A stretch of DNA of 11,083 nt from an uncultured Kineosporia sp. (GTDB lineage Bacteria; Actinomycetota; Actinomycetes; Actinomycetales; Kineosporiaceae). The notes below the pieces were generated by a model. The model was not told the DNA's origin, made no database searches, and was given only the letters and a program-made list of their open reading frames with translations. This document shows, one piece after another, positions 1 to 6,085 of this stretch. Location of the stretch: positions 1 through 11,083 of the forward strand of contig CALMAR010000163.1 of assembly GCA_937859855.1 (NCBI GenBank), read 5' to 3'. The translations under genes and the position numbers were made by a program. The first letter of the stretch is position 1. Each line of letters starts with the position of its first letter.

Positions 1-1
1 C

Positions 2-76
2 GAGCCCTACCTGCGCGACACCTCCACGCCGACGGTGTCGCGGGCGCTGGCCGAGCCCGCCGAGGAACCGGCCTAG
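2..76 (+). CDS. 3' end of an unidentified gene (partial)
   Basis: The window opens inside an apparent coding region of 24 codons ending in TAG at 74-76. In this frame 23 of 24 codons end in G or C, which is the pattern of real genes here; the other plus-strand frames lack this regularity. The visible C-terminus is rich in Ala, Glu and Pro (it ends AEPAEEPA) and looks like a disordered tail, so it gives no family. The gene converges on ppgK with only 25 bases between the two stop codons, and I see no clear terminator hairpin there. The product cannot be named from this fragment. Confidence 0.55.
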   Translation, partial: EPYLRDTSTPTVSRALAEPAEEPA

Positions 77-101
77 GGTTGGGCAGAGCCGACGCCGTCC
101 A

Positions 102-866
102 TCAGCTTTCGGACCGGCCGGCCGCGAGCACGGCGGCGCCGACGATGCCGGCGTCGTTCAGCAACTGGGCCGGGACGATCGGTGCCCGCAACCTCAGCAG
201 CGGCAGGTACTTCTGGCTCTTCTTGCTCACCCCGCCGCCGACCACGATCAGGTCCGGGGTGAACAGCTTCTCGATGGTGGTGAAGTACTTCTGCAGCCGG
301 TGCGCCCACTTCTCCCAGCTGAGGTCGTCGCGCTCGCGGGCGCGGGCCGCGGCGCGCCTCGCCGCGTCGTGCCCGTCGATCTCCAGATGGCCGAGCTCGG
401 GGTTGGGCACCAGCCGGCCGTCCAGCAGCAGCGCCGAGCCGATACCGGTGCCCAGCGTGCAGACGATGACCACGCCGTTCACGCCCATGGCCGCACCGAA
501 CGCGGCCTCGGCCACACCGGCCGCGTCCGCGTCGTTGACCACCATGACCGACCGGCCCTGCAGCCGGGAGGTGAACAGGCCGTCGGCGTCCGCGCCGATC
601 CAGCTCTTGTCCACGTTGGCTGCCGAGAGCGTCACGCCGTTCTTGACCACTGCTGGGAAGGTGACCCCGATCGGCAGCGACCCGGCGTCCTGCCCGAACG
701 ACTCGACGACCTGCGCGACGGTGTCCGCCACCTTCTCCGGCGTCGAGGGTTGCGGGGTGGGTATCCGTAGCCGGTCCGCGGAGAACTTCCCGGCCTCGAG
801 GTCGACCGGTGCCCCCTTGATCCCTGAACCCCCGATGTCGATGCCGAATCCGGTGCGTCCTGCCAT
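102..866 (-). CDS. ppgK: Polyphosphate glucokinase
   Basis: Phosphorylates glucose to glucose-6-phosphate in the cytoplasm using inorganic polyphosphate (actinobacterial enzymes usually also accept ATP), feeding glycolysis and the pentose phosphate pathway. The 254-residue product has the ROK/ASKHA kinase fold in order: phosphate-1 loop GIDIGGSGIKG (residues 8-18), NDAD at 111-114 with the expected catalytic Asp112, phosphate-2 loop GTGIGSA (139-145), PNPELGHLEI (154-163) in the glucose-binding region, and IVVGGGVSKK near 211-220. Length is close to the about 265 residues of the Mycobacterium tuberculosis enzyme. The start is ATG at 866-864, preceded by GGAGG with 5 bases spacing. It lies 42 bp downstream of map on the same strand and is probably co-transcribed with it. 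No key residue is missing. Confidence 0.95.
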   Translation of the reverse strand: MAGRTGFGIDIGGSGIKGAPVDLEAGKFSADRLRIPTPQPSTPEKVADTVAQVVESFGQDAGSLPIGVTFPAVVKNGVTLSAANVDKSWIGADADGLFTSRLQGRSVMVVNDADAAGVAEAAFGAAMGVNGVVIVCTLGTGIGSALLLDGRLVPNPELGHLEIDGHDAARRAAARARERDDLSWEKWAHRLQKYFTTIEKLFTPDLIVVGGGVSKKSQKYLPLLRLRAPIVPAQLLNDAGIVGAAVLAAGRSES

Positions 867-882
867 CTCGTCCTCCGTTGGA

Positions 883-918
883 TCGTCGGCTCAGAGCTTC
901 TCGTCGGCTCAGGGCTGG
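883..918. repeat. Imperfect 18-bp tandem duplication at the map stop codon
   Basis: Positions 883-900 and 901-918 are adjacent copies; the first 12 bases (TCGTCGGCTCAG) are identical and the rest partly diverged. The second copy contains the map stop codon (complement of 909-911). The first copy sits in the map-ppgK gap and carries a second TGA equivalent. It looks like a local slippage duplication of the gene end; no function is implied. Confidence 0.6.
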
Positions 919-1793
919 GTCAAGATCTCCGCGCCGTCCTCGGTGACCAGCAGCGTGTGCTCGAACTGTGCACTGCGGCGGCGGTCGCGCGTGACCACCG
1001 TCCACCCGTCGTCCCACATCTCCCACTCGTGCGTGCCCAGGGTCAGCATCGGCTCGATGGTGAAGGTCATCCCGGGTTCCATCACGGTGGCGTAGTTCGG
1101 GGCGGCGTCGTAGTGCGGGACGACGAGCCCGGAGTGGAAGGCGGTGCCGATGCCGTGCCCGGTGAAGTCGCGGATCACGCCGTAGCCGAACCGCTTCGCG
1201 TAGGCCTCGATCACCCGGCCGATGACGTTGAACTGCCGCCCGGGCTTGACCGCCCGGATGCCGCGCATCATCGCCTCGTGAGCGCGCTCCACCAGCAGCC
1301 GCGACTCCTCGTCGACATCGCCCACCAGGTAGGTCGCGTCGGTGTCGCCGTGCACGCCGAGCCCGTCCAGGGTGCAGAACGCGGTGATGTCGATGTTGAC
1401 GACGTCGCCCTCCCGGACCACGGTGCTGTCCGGGATGCCGTGGCAGACCACCTCGTTCAGGCTGGTGCACAGCGACTTCGGGAAGCCCTTGTAGCCCAGC
1501 GTGCTCGGGTAGGCGTGGTGGTCGAGCAGGAACTCGTGGCCGACCCGGTCCAGCTCGTCGGTGGTCACCCCCGGTTCGATGTACTTCGCCACCTCGGCCA
1601 TCGCCTGGGCGGCGACCCGGCCGGCCACCCGCATCCGCTCGATCACGTCGGCCGGCTTCACCTCGGGGCCGGTGTAGCGGGCGGGCTGCGGCCGGTCCAC
1701 GTACTCGGGCCGGGGAATGTCCGTGGGGACGGCGCGGCGCGGGCTCACGACGCCCTGCACGAGCGTGCCGAGCGGGGCGGTGGCTGTGCTCAT
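909..1793 (-). CDS. map: Type I methionine aminopeptidase (MapB-like)
   Basis: Removes the initiator methionine from new proteins. The 294-residue product has an N-terminal extension of about 45 residues (Pro-rich, with IPRPEYV near 26-32) like the extended class typified by M. tuberculosis MapB, then the pita-bread catalytic domain. The five metal ligands are present: Asp135 (NID), Asp150 (HGDT), His213 (TGHGIG), Glu247 (FTIEP) and Glu278 (QFEHT). Catalytic His118 (CHGIPD) and His220 (FHSG) are also there. The unusual point is the distance from Asp135 to Asp150: 15 residues, against 11 for D97-D108 in the Escherichia coli enzyme, so four residues are added in the hairpin between two ligands. 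The ATG at 1793-1791 has no Shine-Dalgarno sequence but a TAGACT box six bases upstream, suggesting a leaderless mRNA. It heads the map-ppgK unit and is divergent from the SPOR-like gene. Confidence 0.95.
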   Translation of the reverse strand: MSTATAPLGTLVQGVVSPRRAVPTDIPRPEYVDRPQPARYTGPEVKPADVIERMRVAGRVAAQAMAEVAKYIEPGVTTDELDRVGHEFLLDHHAYPSTLGYKGFPKSLCTSLNEVVCHGIPDSTVVREGDVVNIDITAFCTLDGLGVHGDTDATYLVGDVDEESRLLVERAHEAMMRGIRAVKPGRQFNVIGRVIEAYAKRFGYGVIRDFTGHGIGTAFHSGLVVPHYDAAPNYATVMEPGMTFTIEPMLTLGTHEWEMWDDGWTVVTRDRRRSAQFEHTLLVTEDGAEILTQP

Positions 1794-1799
1794 CGGACC

Positions 1800-1828
1800 A
1801 GTCTAAGAGCGCTTGCGCCGCCGGCCTC
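1800..1828 (-). promoter_or_regulatory. Predicted leaderless promoter of map
   Basis: On the minus strand a TAGACT -10 box (complement of 1800-1805) is followed by exactly six bases and then the map ATG, so transcription would begin at or next to the start codon. A weak -35, GAGGCC (complement of 1823-1828), lies 17 bp further up. No ribosome binding site precedes the ATG, which fits leaderless translation. Confidence 0.5.
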
Positions 1829-1840
1829 CCGGACTACTGT
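1813..1840 (+). promoter_or_regulatory. Predicted leaderless promoter of the SPOR-like gene
   Basis: TTGCGC (1813-1818), a 16-bp spacer and TACTGT (1835-1840) form a plausible -35/-10 pair. Six bases separate the -10 from ATG at 1847 and no Shine-Dalgarno is present. Its elements interleave with those of the divergent map promoter, so the two promoters probably compete for RNA polymerase. Confidence 0.5.
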
Positions 1841-1846
1841 CCGATC

Positions 1847-2038
1847 ATGAGCGAAGGCGCGCAGTTCTTCTACAACGTCAGCACCGGCCAGGTGGAGGAA
1901 CTGGACAAGAAGGGCCAGTCGAAGGACCTGCTCGGCCCCTACCCGACCCGCGAGGCGGCGGCGGCGGCGCTGGAGACGGCGCGGCAGCGGACCGAGGACT
2001 GGGACGAGGACGATCGCCGCTGGAAAGAGGGCGAGTAG
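1847..2038 (+). CDS. Small SPOR-like conserved actinobacterial protein
   Basis: A 63-residue protein that belongs, from memory of its pattern, to a small family often found next to map in actinobacteria and labelled SPOR domain-containing. Visible features are an aromatic start (QFFYNVSTGQVEE), the LGPYPTREAAAAALE segment (about 29-43) typical of SPOR-type repeats, and a very acidic, Trp-containing end (DWDEDDRRWKEGE). There is no signal peptide or membrane segment, so it is probably cytoplasmic, unlike classical peptidoglycan-binding SPOR proteins. Start ATG 1847 sits six bases after a TACTGT box; the stop is TAG. It is divergent from map with 53 bp between starts. Role unknown; conserved neighbourhood suggests, but does not prove, a link to map. 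Confidence 0.8.
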   Translation: MSEGAQFFYNVSTGQVEELDKKGQSKDLLGPYPTREAAAAALETARQRTEDWDEDDRRWKEGE

Positions 2039-2057
2039 CGACACGAGCTGCCCTTCG

Positions 2058-2070
2058 TCCACCCCGTGGA
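2058..2070. terminator. Short hairpin between convergent genes
   Basis: TCCAC-CCC-GTGGA is a perfect 5-bp stem with a 3-base loop, 20 bp past the stop of the SPOR-like gene and 53 bp past the stop of the gene on the other strand. There is no T-tract, so intrinsic termination is uncertain. Confidence 0.2.
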
Positions 2071-2122
2071 GGTTCGGCGGATCACCGTCGAGGCGATGCC
2101 GTGGCCGTCGGCGACGGGTTCC

Positions 2123-2755
2123 TCAGGTTTGCTGCCGGCCTTGCCGGAAGAACGCCAGGATGCCGGCCGGCGTGCCCAGTGCAGCGATCGGCCGGGAGGC
2201 GCCGAACGGCTCGTTCCAGAAGTCGCCGGACCGGGCGTCCCACGGCCCGACGTAGGCGTAGGGCAGGTCGTGCTCGGCGTCGCCGGGGGAGACCCCGTAG
2301 TTGACCCCGTCGGCGGTGATCCCGACGTCGAAGTGCTCGGGCCACAGGATCGGCTCCTCGGCGGCGTACAGCGCCCTCAGCGCCGCATCGCCGGCCTTCA
2401 GCGCACCCAGGACGACAGCGGCGGCGTCGGGTTGCAGGTCCAGCTGGTCGTGCACGCCGAGCGTGGCGTGCGTGGCGTACAGGCCCTCGGGAGCGCCAGG
2501 CTCGATCCCCAGCGCGGCCGCGAGCGTGGCCACCGAACCGCGCAGCGGGACGGCGCTGCCCGAACCGGTCACGACCTCACCGCCGCGCACCTCCAGCCGG
2601 TCGAAACCTGCTGCGGTGGTAGCAAATCCATGGTCGGTGACGACTAAGGAGATCTCACCGGTCCGGCGATGCTGCGGTCCTGCCAGAAGCAGCTCGGCCA
2701 CGGCGTGCAGGGCGTTCCTGGCGGCCACCACGGCCGCCGCGCTGACGTCGTCCAT
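2123..2755 (-). CDS. Conserved actinobacterial protein of unknown function
   Basis: A 210-residue soluble protein with no signal peptide, membrane segment or catalytic motif that I can name. I recognise the C-terminal signature LWPEHFDVGI (137-146), VNYGVSPGDAEH (151-162), PYAYVGPW (165-172) and GDFWNEPFGA (177-186) from uncharacterised proteins common in actinobacteria. The N-terminal half is helical and Ala-rich (residues 5-25), followed by beta-rich stretches. The ATG at 2755-2753 is preceded by a modest purine-rich site (AAAGGCGGA, about 6-10 bases upstream). It is 165 bp downstream of the F420-dependent oxidoreductase on the same strand and converges on the SPOR-like gene. The conserved His, Asp, Asn and Trp residues could form a ligand site, but that is only inference. 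Confidence 0.8.
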   Translation of the reverse strand: MDDVSAAAVVAARNALHAVAELLLAGPQHRRTGEISLVVTDHGFATTAAGFDRLEVRGGEVVTGSGSAVPLRGSVATLAAALGIEPGAPEGLYATHATLGVHDQLDLQPDAAAVVLGALKAGDAALRALYAAEEPILWPEHFDVGITADGVNYGVSPGDAEHDLPYAYVGPWDARSGDFWNEPFGASRPIAALGTPAGILAFFRQGRQQT

Positions 2756-2920
2756 CTCGGGTCCGCCTTTCGCGGGTGCTGCTCGACAGTCCTTCCAGCG
2801 TGCCTGGCGTGACTCTCGGATGGCGGCCGCGTTGGGTCACGTGCCGGTCGAGTCGCCGAGCGAGGCGAACCGCGACGGATCCACGCCGCCGCCTTCCGGG
2901 GGGACCTGGCGGTTGAGCTG

Positions 2921-3922
2921 CTATCGCACCAGCTTCGGCAGCACGTCGCGGCCGAAGACCTCGATCCACTCCTGCTGGTTGCGGCCCACGTTGTGCAGGT
3001 AGATCCGGTCGAAGCCGAGGTCGACGAACTTCTGGATGTACGCCCGGTGGACGTCGGGGTCCGAGTCGATGATCATGCGACCCTCGAAGTCCTCCGGCCG
3101 CACCAGCTTGGCCATCTGCTCGAAGTCGAACGGGGAGCGGATGTCGGCCTTGCCGAACCTCATGCCGCCGTTGGGCCATTCGGTCATCGCGTTGGTCAGG
3201 GCCTCCTCGTCGGTGCCGGCCCAGGACAGGTGCAGCTGCAGCACCCTGGGCATCGTGCTCGGGTCCTTGCCGGCCTCCTTCGCGCCCTCCTCGAACTTCT
3301 CGAACAGGCCGCCAATCTTCTCCAGCGGTGCGCCCACGGTGATGATGCCGTCGGCGAACCTGCCGGTCTTCTTCGCGTTGATCGGGCCGGCAGTCGCGAC
3401 CAGGATCGGTGGCTTGCTCTCCGGCATGGTCCACAGCCGGGTGGACTCCAGCTTGAAGTACCTTCCGTCATGCTTGACGTCCTTGCCGGTCCGGCCGGCC
3501 TCGAAGAGCTTGCTGATGATCTCGATGGCCTCCCACATCCGGAGGCTGCGTTCACCGGCCTCGGGCCAGTAGCCGGGGACCACATGCTCGTTCAGCGCCT
3601 CGCCGGTGCCGAGCCCGAGCCAGCTCCGGCCCGGGTACATCGCCTCGGTGGTGGCGGCCGCCTGCGCCACGATCGCCGGGTGGAAGCGGAAGCTCGGGCA
3701 GGTCACTCCCGGGCCCAGGTCGCCCCGCGTGCGCTCGCCGACCGCGGCCAGCACGCTCCAGACGAAGCTGGCGTTGCCCTGCTGCGGCACCCACGGCTGG
3801 AAGTGGTCCGCCGCCATGCAGCCGCTGAACCCGTGCTGCTCGGCCAGCGCCGTGTACCCGACCACCTCCTGCGGGCCGAACTGCTCCAGCATCGCGGCGT
3901 AGCCGATCGTCAGGTCGCTCAT
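2921..3922 (-). CDS. F420-dependent oxidoreductase, FGD-like (LLM class)
   Basis: A 333-residue TIM-barrel protein of the luciferase-like F420-dependent family, closest in pattern to the glucose-6-phosphate dehydrogenase (FGD) branch; FGD1 of M. tuberculosis has 336 residues. Seen here: AADHFQPW (37-44) with Asp39, His40 and Trp44 at the positions of the FGD1 active site; GLGTGEALNEH (103-113) with Glu108 matching catalytic Glu109; and SDPD (287-290) after Arg282. By eye alignment from memory, the two lysines that hold the glucose-6-phosphate phosphate in FGD1 (Lys198, Lys259) are not kept: the first region reads GIITVGAPLEK (192-202) and the second FDFEQMAK. The substrate may therefore not be glucose-6-phosphate. 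A TAGCGT box lies seven bases before the ATG at 3922-3920, suggesting a leaderless mRNA. It is upstream of the 210-residue unknown gene. Confidence 0.9.
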   Translation of the reverse strand: MSDLTIGYAAMLEQFGPQEVVGYTALAEQHGFSGCMAADHFQPWVPQQGNASFVWSVLAAVGERTRGDLGPGVTCPSFRFHPAIVAQAAATTEAMYPGRSWLGLGTGEALNEHVVPGYWPEAGERSLRMWEAIEIISKLFEAGRTGKDVKHDGRYFKLESTRLWTMPESKPPILVATAGPINAKKTGRFADGIITVGAPLEKIGGLFEKFEEGAKEAGKDPSTMPRVLQLHLSWAGTDEEALTNAMTEWPNGGMRFGKADIRSPFDFEQMAKLVRPEDFEGRMIIDSDPDVHRAYIQKFVDLGFDRIYLHNVGRNQQEWIEVFGRDVLPKLVR

Positions 3923-3929
3923 GGTCCTG

Positions 3930-3956
3930 ACGCTATCCCTGCAGGCGGTTGCCTGC
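3930..3956 (-). promoter_or_regulatory. Promoter of the F420 oxidoreductase with an inverted repeat
   Basis: On the minus strand TAGCGT (complement of 3930-3935) is a good -10 box seven bases before the ATG. Just upstream, 3941-3956 is a perfect inverted repeat, GCAGGC-4-GCCTGC, filling the space between the -10 and the expected -35. This is a typical operator position. The same repeat could instead be a terminator for the operon upstream, but it has no T-tract. Confidence 0.4.
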
Positions 3957-4032
3957 TCCCCTGACCTGCCTCCCGGTTGCCGACCGTCGCCGTGCTCACG
4001 CGGTTCGTGCCCTCAGCGCCGGCAAGGGCGGT

Positions 4033-4884
4033 TCAGCTGACGAGTTGGTCACGGGCCTGCAGGGCGTGGACGGTGCTGGTGGGGCTGGTGACGGTGGCGG
4101 TCCCGTCGATGGGCTGCCAGCGTCCTCCGGCCACGGAGTACTCGCCGGTGTAGGTGGTGGTCAGGCTGATGCGGTAGCGGCCGGGCCGGGCGTAGGTGTG
4201 CCCGGTGGACAGGTCCGGGTAGGGGCCGCCGGTGTCGGCGGTGGTTCTGCTGCTGCCGTCGCCGTAGTCCCACCGGTAGCTGATAGGCGAGGCCCGCACC
4301 CGAACAGGCTGACCCAGGATGCTGGTGGTCAGGACCGGGCTGCGCCGTGCGGTGTAGAGGTTGGTCGGGATGTTGATCAGAGTCGAGCTCGTCGCCGGGT
4401 CGGGCTGGATGCTGACGGCGGCCGCAGGGATCGGCAGCCTTCTGAACTGCGCCGCGGACAGCACCGGGGACGCGGCCGGCCCACCTTTACGGCCGGTGCA
4501 GGTGATCGCGCCGGTCGCGGTCCAGTCATTGGGGCCGGCTGATGGGGTGGCGGCGGTGACCACCCAGAAGGCTTTGCTAGATTCCGTCAGGCTGCTCCGG
4601 TCCGGGCAGAACGCCGTCGGGTCATCACACACCCGCGTATGTGCCCCTGCGTCACTACTCCGAGCTTTACATACCGGCTCATACGCGATGGCGGTTGTTG
4701 ATCGCGCCCCTCGCTTCTTCGCCTTGCTCACCGGTAGAAGATGACTGCTGCCGAGGATGTCCGCGTGGTCGTGACCCACATGGCCGCTGATATCCACGGG
4801 CGGTTCCGACTCTGCGATGGCTGTGAAAGCGCTCACGCCGAAAATGGCCATGACTATGGAAAGCGCTGCGATCAGTTTCACCAC
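4033..4884 (-). CDS. Secreted PKD-domain protein
   Basis: A 283-residue exported protein. Residues 1-24 form a Sec signal peptide (Lys3, hydrophobic core, likely cleavage after AFTAIA). A middle region carries four cysteines (72, 86, 93, 129), enough for two disulfides. The C-terminus (about 185-275) is a PKD-like beta-sandwich with SYRWDYGDGS (202-211), GGPYPD (219-224), HTYARPGRYRISL (229-241) and YTGEYSVAGGRW (245-256). This is the layout of a family seen in Nocardioides-like and related actinobacteria; function unknown. The start is GTG at 4884-4882, which overlaps the end of the lipoprotein gene by 7 bp; GAGGA lies about six bases upstream. Overlap and spacing indicate translational coupling. 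Its 5' part (about 4600-4884) is clearly lower in G+C than the housekeeping genes. Confidence 0.85.
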   Translation of the reverse strand: MVKLIAALSIVMAIFGVSAFTAIAESEPPVDISGHVGHDHADILGSSHLLPVSKAKKRGARSTTAIAYEPVCKARSSDAGAHTRVCDDPTAFCPDRSSLTESSKAFWVVTAATPSAGPNDWTATGAITCTGRKGGPAASPVLSAAQFRRLPIPAAAVSIQPDPATSSTLINIPTNLYTARRSPVLTTSILGQPVRVRASPISYRWDYGDGSSRTTADTGGPYPDLSTGHTYARPGRYRISLTTTYTGEYSVAGGRWQPIDGTATVTSPTSTVHALQARDQLVS

Positions 4885-5513
4885 GGCTTCCTCGTCTTCG
4901 GGTCATTAGTGACGCCTTCGACATGCCAGGAATAGCCATCCCAGCGGACTGACACAGTGCTGCGAACGCTCTTAAAACCGGGGAGCTTCGTTGTTGACGC
5001 ATCTAATGCACGCATCTCACCAGGTCGTTGACTCAAAACTCCAATAACTAGAGTACCTTTTGTGATCTTTGCTGGAGGCGAGTCGGCATCAGTAAGCGTC
5101 ACGCGGTAGCCGCTAATCGCGCTACGTTCCTTGGCAATTCGGCGTACATCGCCGAGGATCGCAGAGCAGAAAGAACACCTGTGGTCGCTGATTGCCTCGA
5201 GGGGTTTGGTGTCGAAGGTCTGGTAAGCGTAGTTGTAGAGGGCCCAGAAATAGCGGACGAACGCGACGGCGCTGTCGGGTGTGGGCTGCTGTGGCGGGCG
5301 GGTCGGCAACGGAACGGTCGTTGCACTGCTGGTGGCGGACGGCGTGACCGTGGACCCGGGGACGGAGCCCACGGGGGCGGTCGGGCTCGTGCACGCCCCC
5401 ACCCCGAGGATCACCGACAGCATCAGCAGCGGCAGACGACGGTTCCGCGGTCCCGAGGGCGAGCCCGGCGCAGGAGCGCACGTGGCTACAGGTGCCCCCT
5501 GGTCCCCGTTCAT
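4878..5513 (-). CDS. Lipoprotein of the DUF6318 type
   Basis: A 211-residue lipoprotein. A basic stretch (Arg23, Arg25, Arg26) precedes a hydrophobic core and the lipobox LGVGAC, giving lipidated Cys41. A Ser/Thr/Pro-rich linker follows (42-80). The C-terminal domain (about 80-205) has AVAFVRYFWALYNYAY (82-97), a CxxC pair (Cys113, Cys116) and a closing beta region with VRWDGYSWHVEG (189-200). This matches the DUF6318 family as I remember it; function unknown. I chose ATG 5513-5511 because the lipobox is then correctly placed and a promoter sits directly upstream. The frame stays open to 5870, but that extension is Arg/Pro/Trp-rich and would bury the signal peptide. First gene of an operon with the PKD protein. 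Segments 4981-5040 and 5041-5100 have 30 and 29 G+C of 60, far below the neighbours. Confidence 0.85.
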   Translation of the reverse strand: MNGDQGAPVATCAPAPGSPSGPRNRRLPLLMLSVILGVGACTSPTAPVGSVPGSTVTPSATSSATTVPLPTRPPQQPTPDSAVAFVRYFWALYNYAYQTFDTKPLEAISDHRCSFCSAILGDVRRIAKERSAISGYRVTLTDADSPPAKITKGTLVIGVLSQRPGEMRALDASTTKLPGFKSVRSTVSVRWDGYSWHVEGVTNDPKTRKPW

Positions 5514-5521
5514 GTCGACTG

Positions 5522-5549
5522 ACTTTAGCGATTGGTACGCATCTGTCGA
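5522..5549 (-). promoter_or_regulatory. Predicted promoter of the lipoprotein-PKD operon
   Basis: On the minus strand TCGACA (complement of 5544-5549) matches the -35 consensus TTGACA at five of six bases. A 16-bp spacer and TAAAGT (complement of 5522-5527) follow. Eight bases separate the -10 from the ATG and there is no Shine-Dalgarno, so a leaderless or near-leaderless transcript is likely. This is the best promoter match I found in the window. Confidence 0.6.
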
Positions 5550-5581
5550 CGGCTCAGCAAGACACCTGTGCATCGAATATC

Positions 5582-5591
5582 CACGATCGTG
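5582..5591. promoter_or_regulatory. Perfect 10-bp palindrome upstream of the lipoprotein promoter
   Basis: CACGATCGTG is self-complementary and lies 32 bp upstream of the predicted -35 box, within a locally A/T-richer stretch. It could be an operator, but a 10-bp palindrome can occur by chance. Confidence 0.25.
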
Positions 5592-5759
5592 TACGAACCA
5601 GAAGGATGCCGTCCATCCGGGCCGGACCGCGAACCCTCGATGCCGGCAACGCATGGTCGGCGATACCGATGTCCTGCTGATCCGGTCGATGGACCGGTTC
5701 GACGCCGGCGTGCACGGCATCCAGGACGGCGACCGGTTCACCGGCAGTCGACACGACAC

Positions 5760-5777
5760 GGCAAGGCAAGGCAAGGC
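5760..5777. repeat. GGCAA pentamer tandem repeat
   Basis: Three perfect GGCAA copies followed by GGC, inside the gene-poor segment. A short slippage repeat; no function is apparent. Confidence 0.6.
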
Positions 5778-6053
5778 TGCCTGGGCAGATCCGTCCCGGA
5801 ACGCGAGCGCTTCAGTAGGTGAACGTGGCGCGATGCACCGGACGGTCCTCTCGTCCTTCGGCGACTTCACCGGCGGTGAGGACGCTGCGTCTGTTCCCCG
5901 GCCACGTGCCCTCCGTCACGGGGTCAGACCACCGCCCTGCCGACGGACCTCAAGCCGGCCGCCGCTCGGTGGTTCGCCGCGGTGGGGGACGGGTACCGCT
6001 CGGCCGGCGCGATCGGCCCTCGACCGCAGGTCCCGCCCGACGCCGACCCGGCT

Positions 6054-6070
6054 GCTCGGGATAGTCGAGC
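6054..6070 (-). terminator. Possible hairpin downstream of panB
   Basis: GCTCG-7-CGAGC forms a 5-bp stem beginning 15 bp past the panB stop codon. There is no T-tract, so it is at best a weak or factor-dependent terminator. Confidence 0.25.
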
Positions 6071-6085
6071 GGGTGGCTTAACGCC

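Larger units (their letters stand above)
5550..6085. other. Gene-poor segment with possible gene remnants
   Basis: About 540 bp between the lipoprotein promoter and the panB stop. Several frames stay open, as expected at high G+C, but none has a believable start, ribosome site and family match. The most coding-like piece is plus-strand 5928-6026, with almost all third positions G or C and a translation including LPTDLKPAAARWFAAVGDGY. It is preceded by an in-frame TGA at 5877 and its good codon pattern fades after about 6030, so it may be a decayed fragment. A second weak candidate is minus-strand 5650-5760. The segment also contains a pentamer repeat. I cannot assign a function. Confidence 0.4.

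Noticed and set aside
79..1095. Long plus-strand open frame across ppgK and part of map
   Set aside because: Ser/Pro/Arg-rich shadow of two clearly identified minus-strand genes.
2841..2923. Readthrough extension past the F420 oxidoreductase TAG
   Set aside because: About 26 biased codons follow the stop, but the enzyme domain is already complete at the TAG and the extension has no recognisable sequence.
5640..5720. tRNA-like T-arm (GGTTCGA) around 5694-5709
   Set aside because: The T stem is imperfect and no matching acceptor stem or anticodon arm is found at the right distance.
5514..5870. N-terminal extension of the lipoprotein frame to 5870
   Set aside because: It would place the signal peptide and lipobox internally, is Arg/Pro/Trp-rich, and runs through the predicted promoter.
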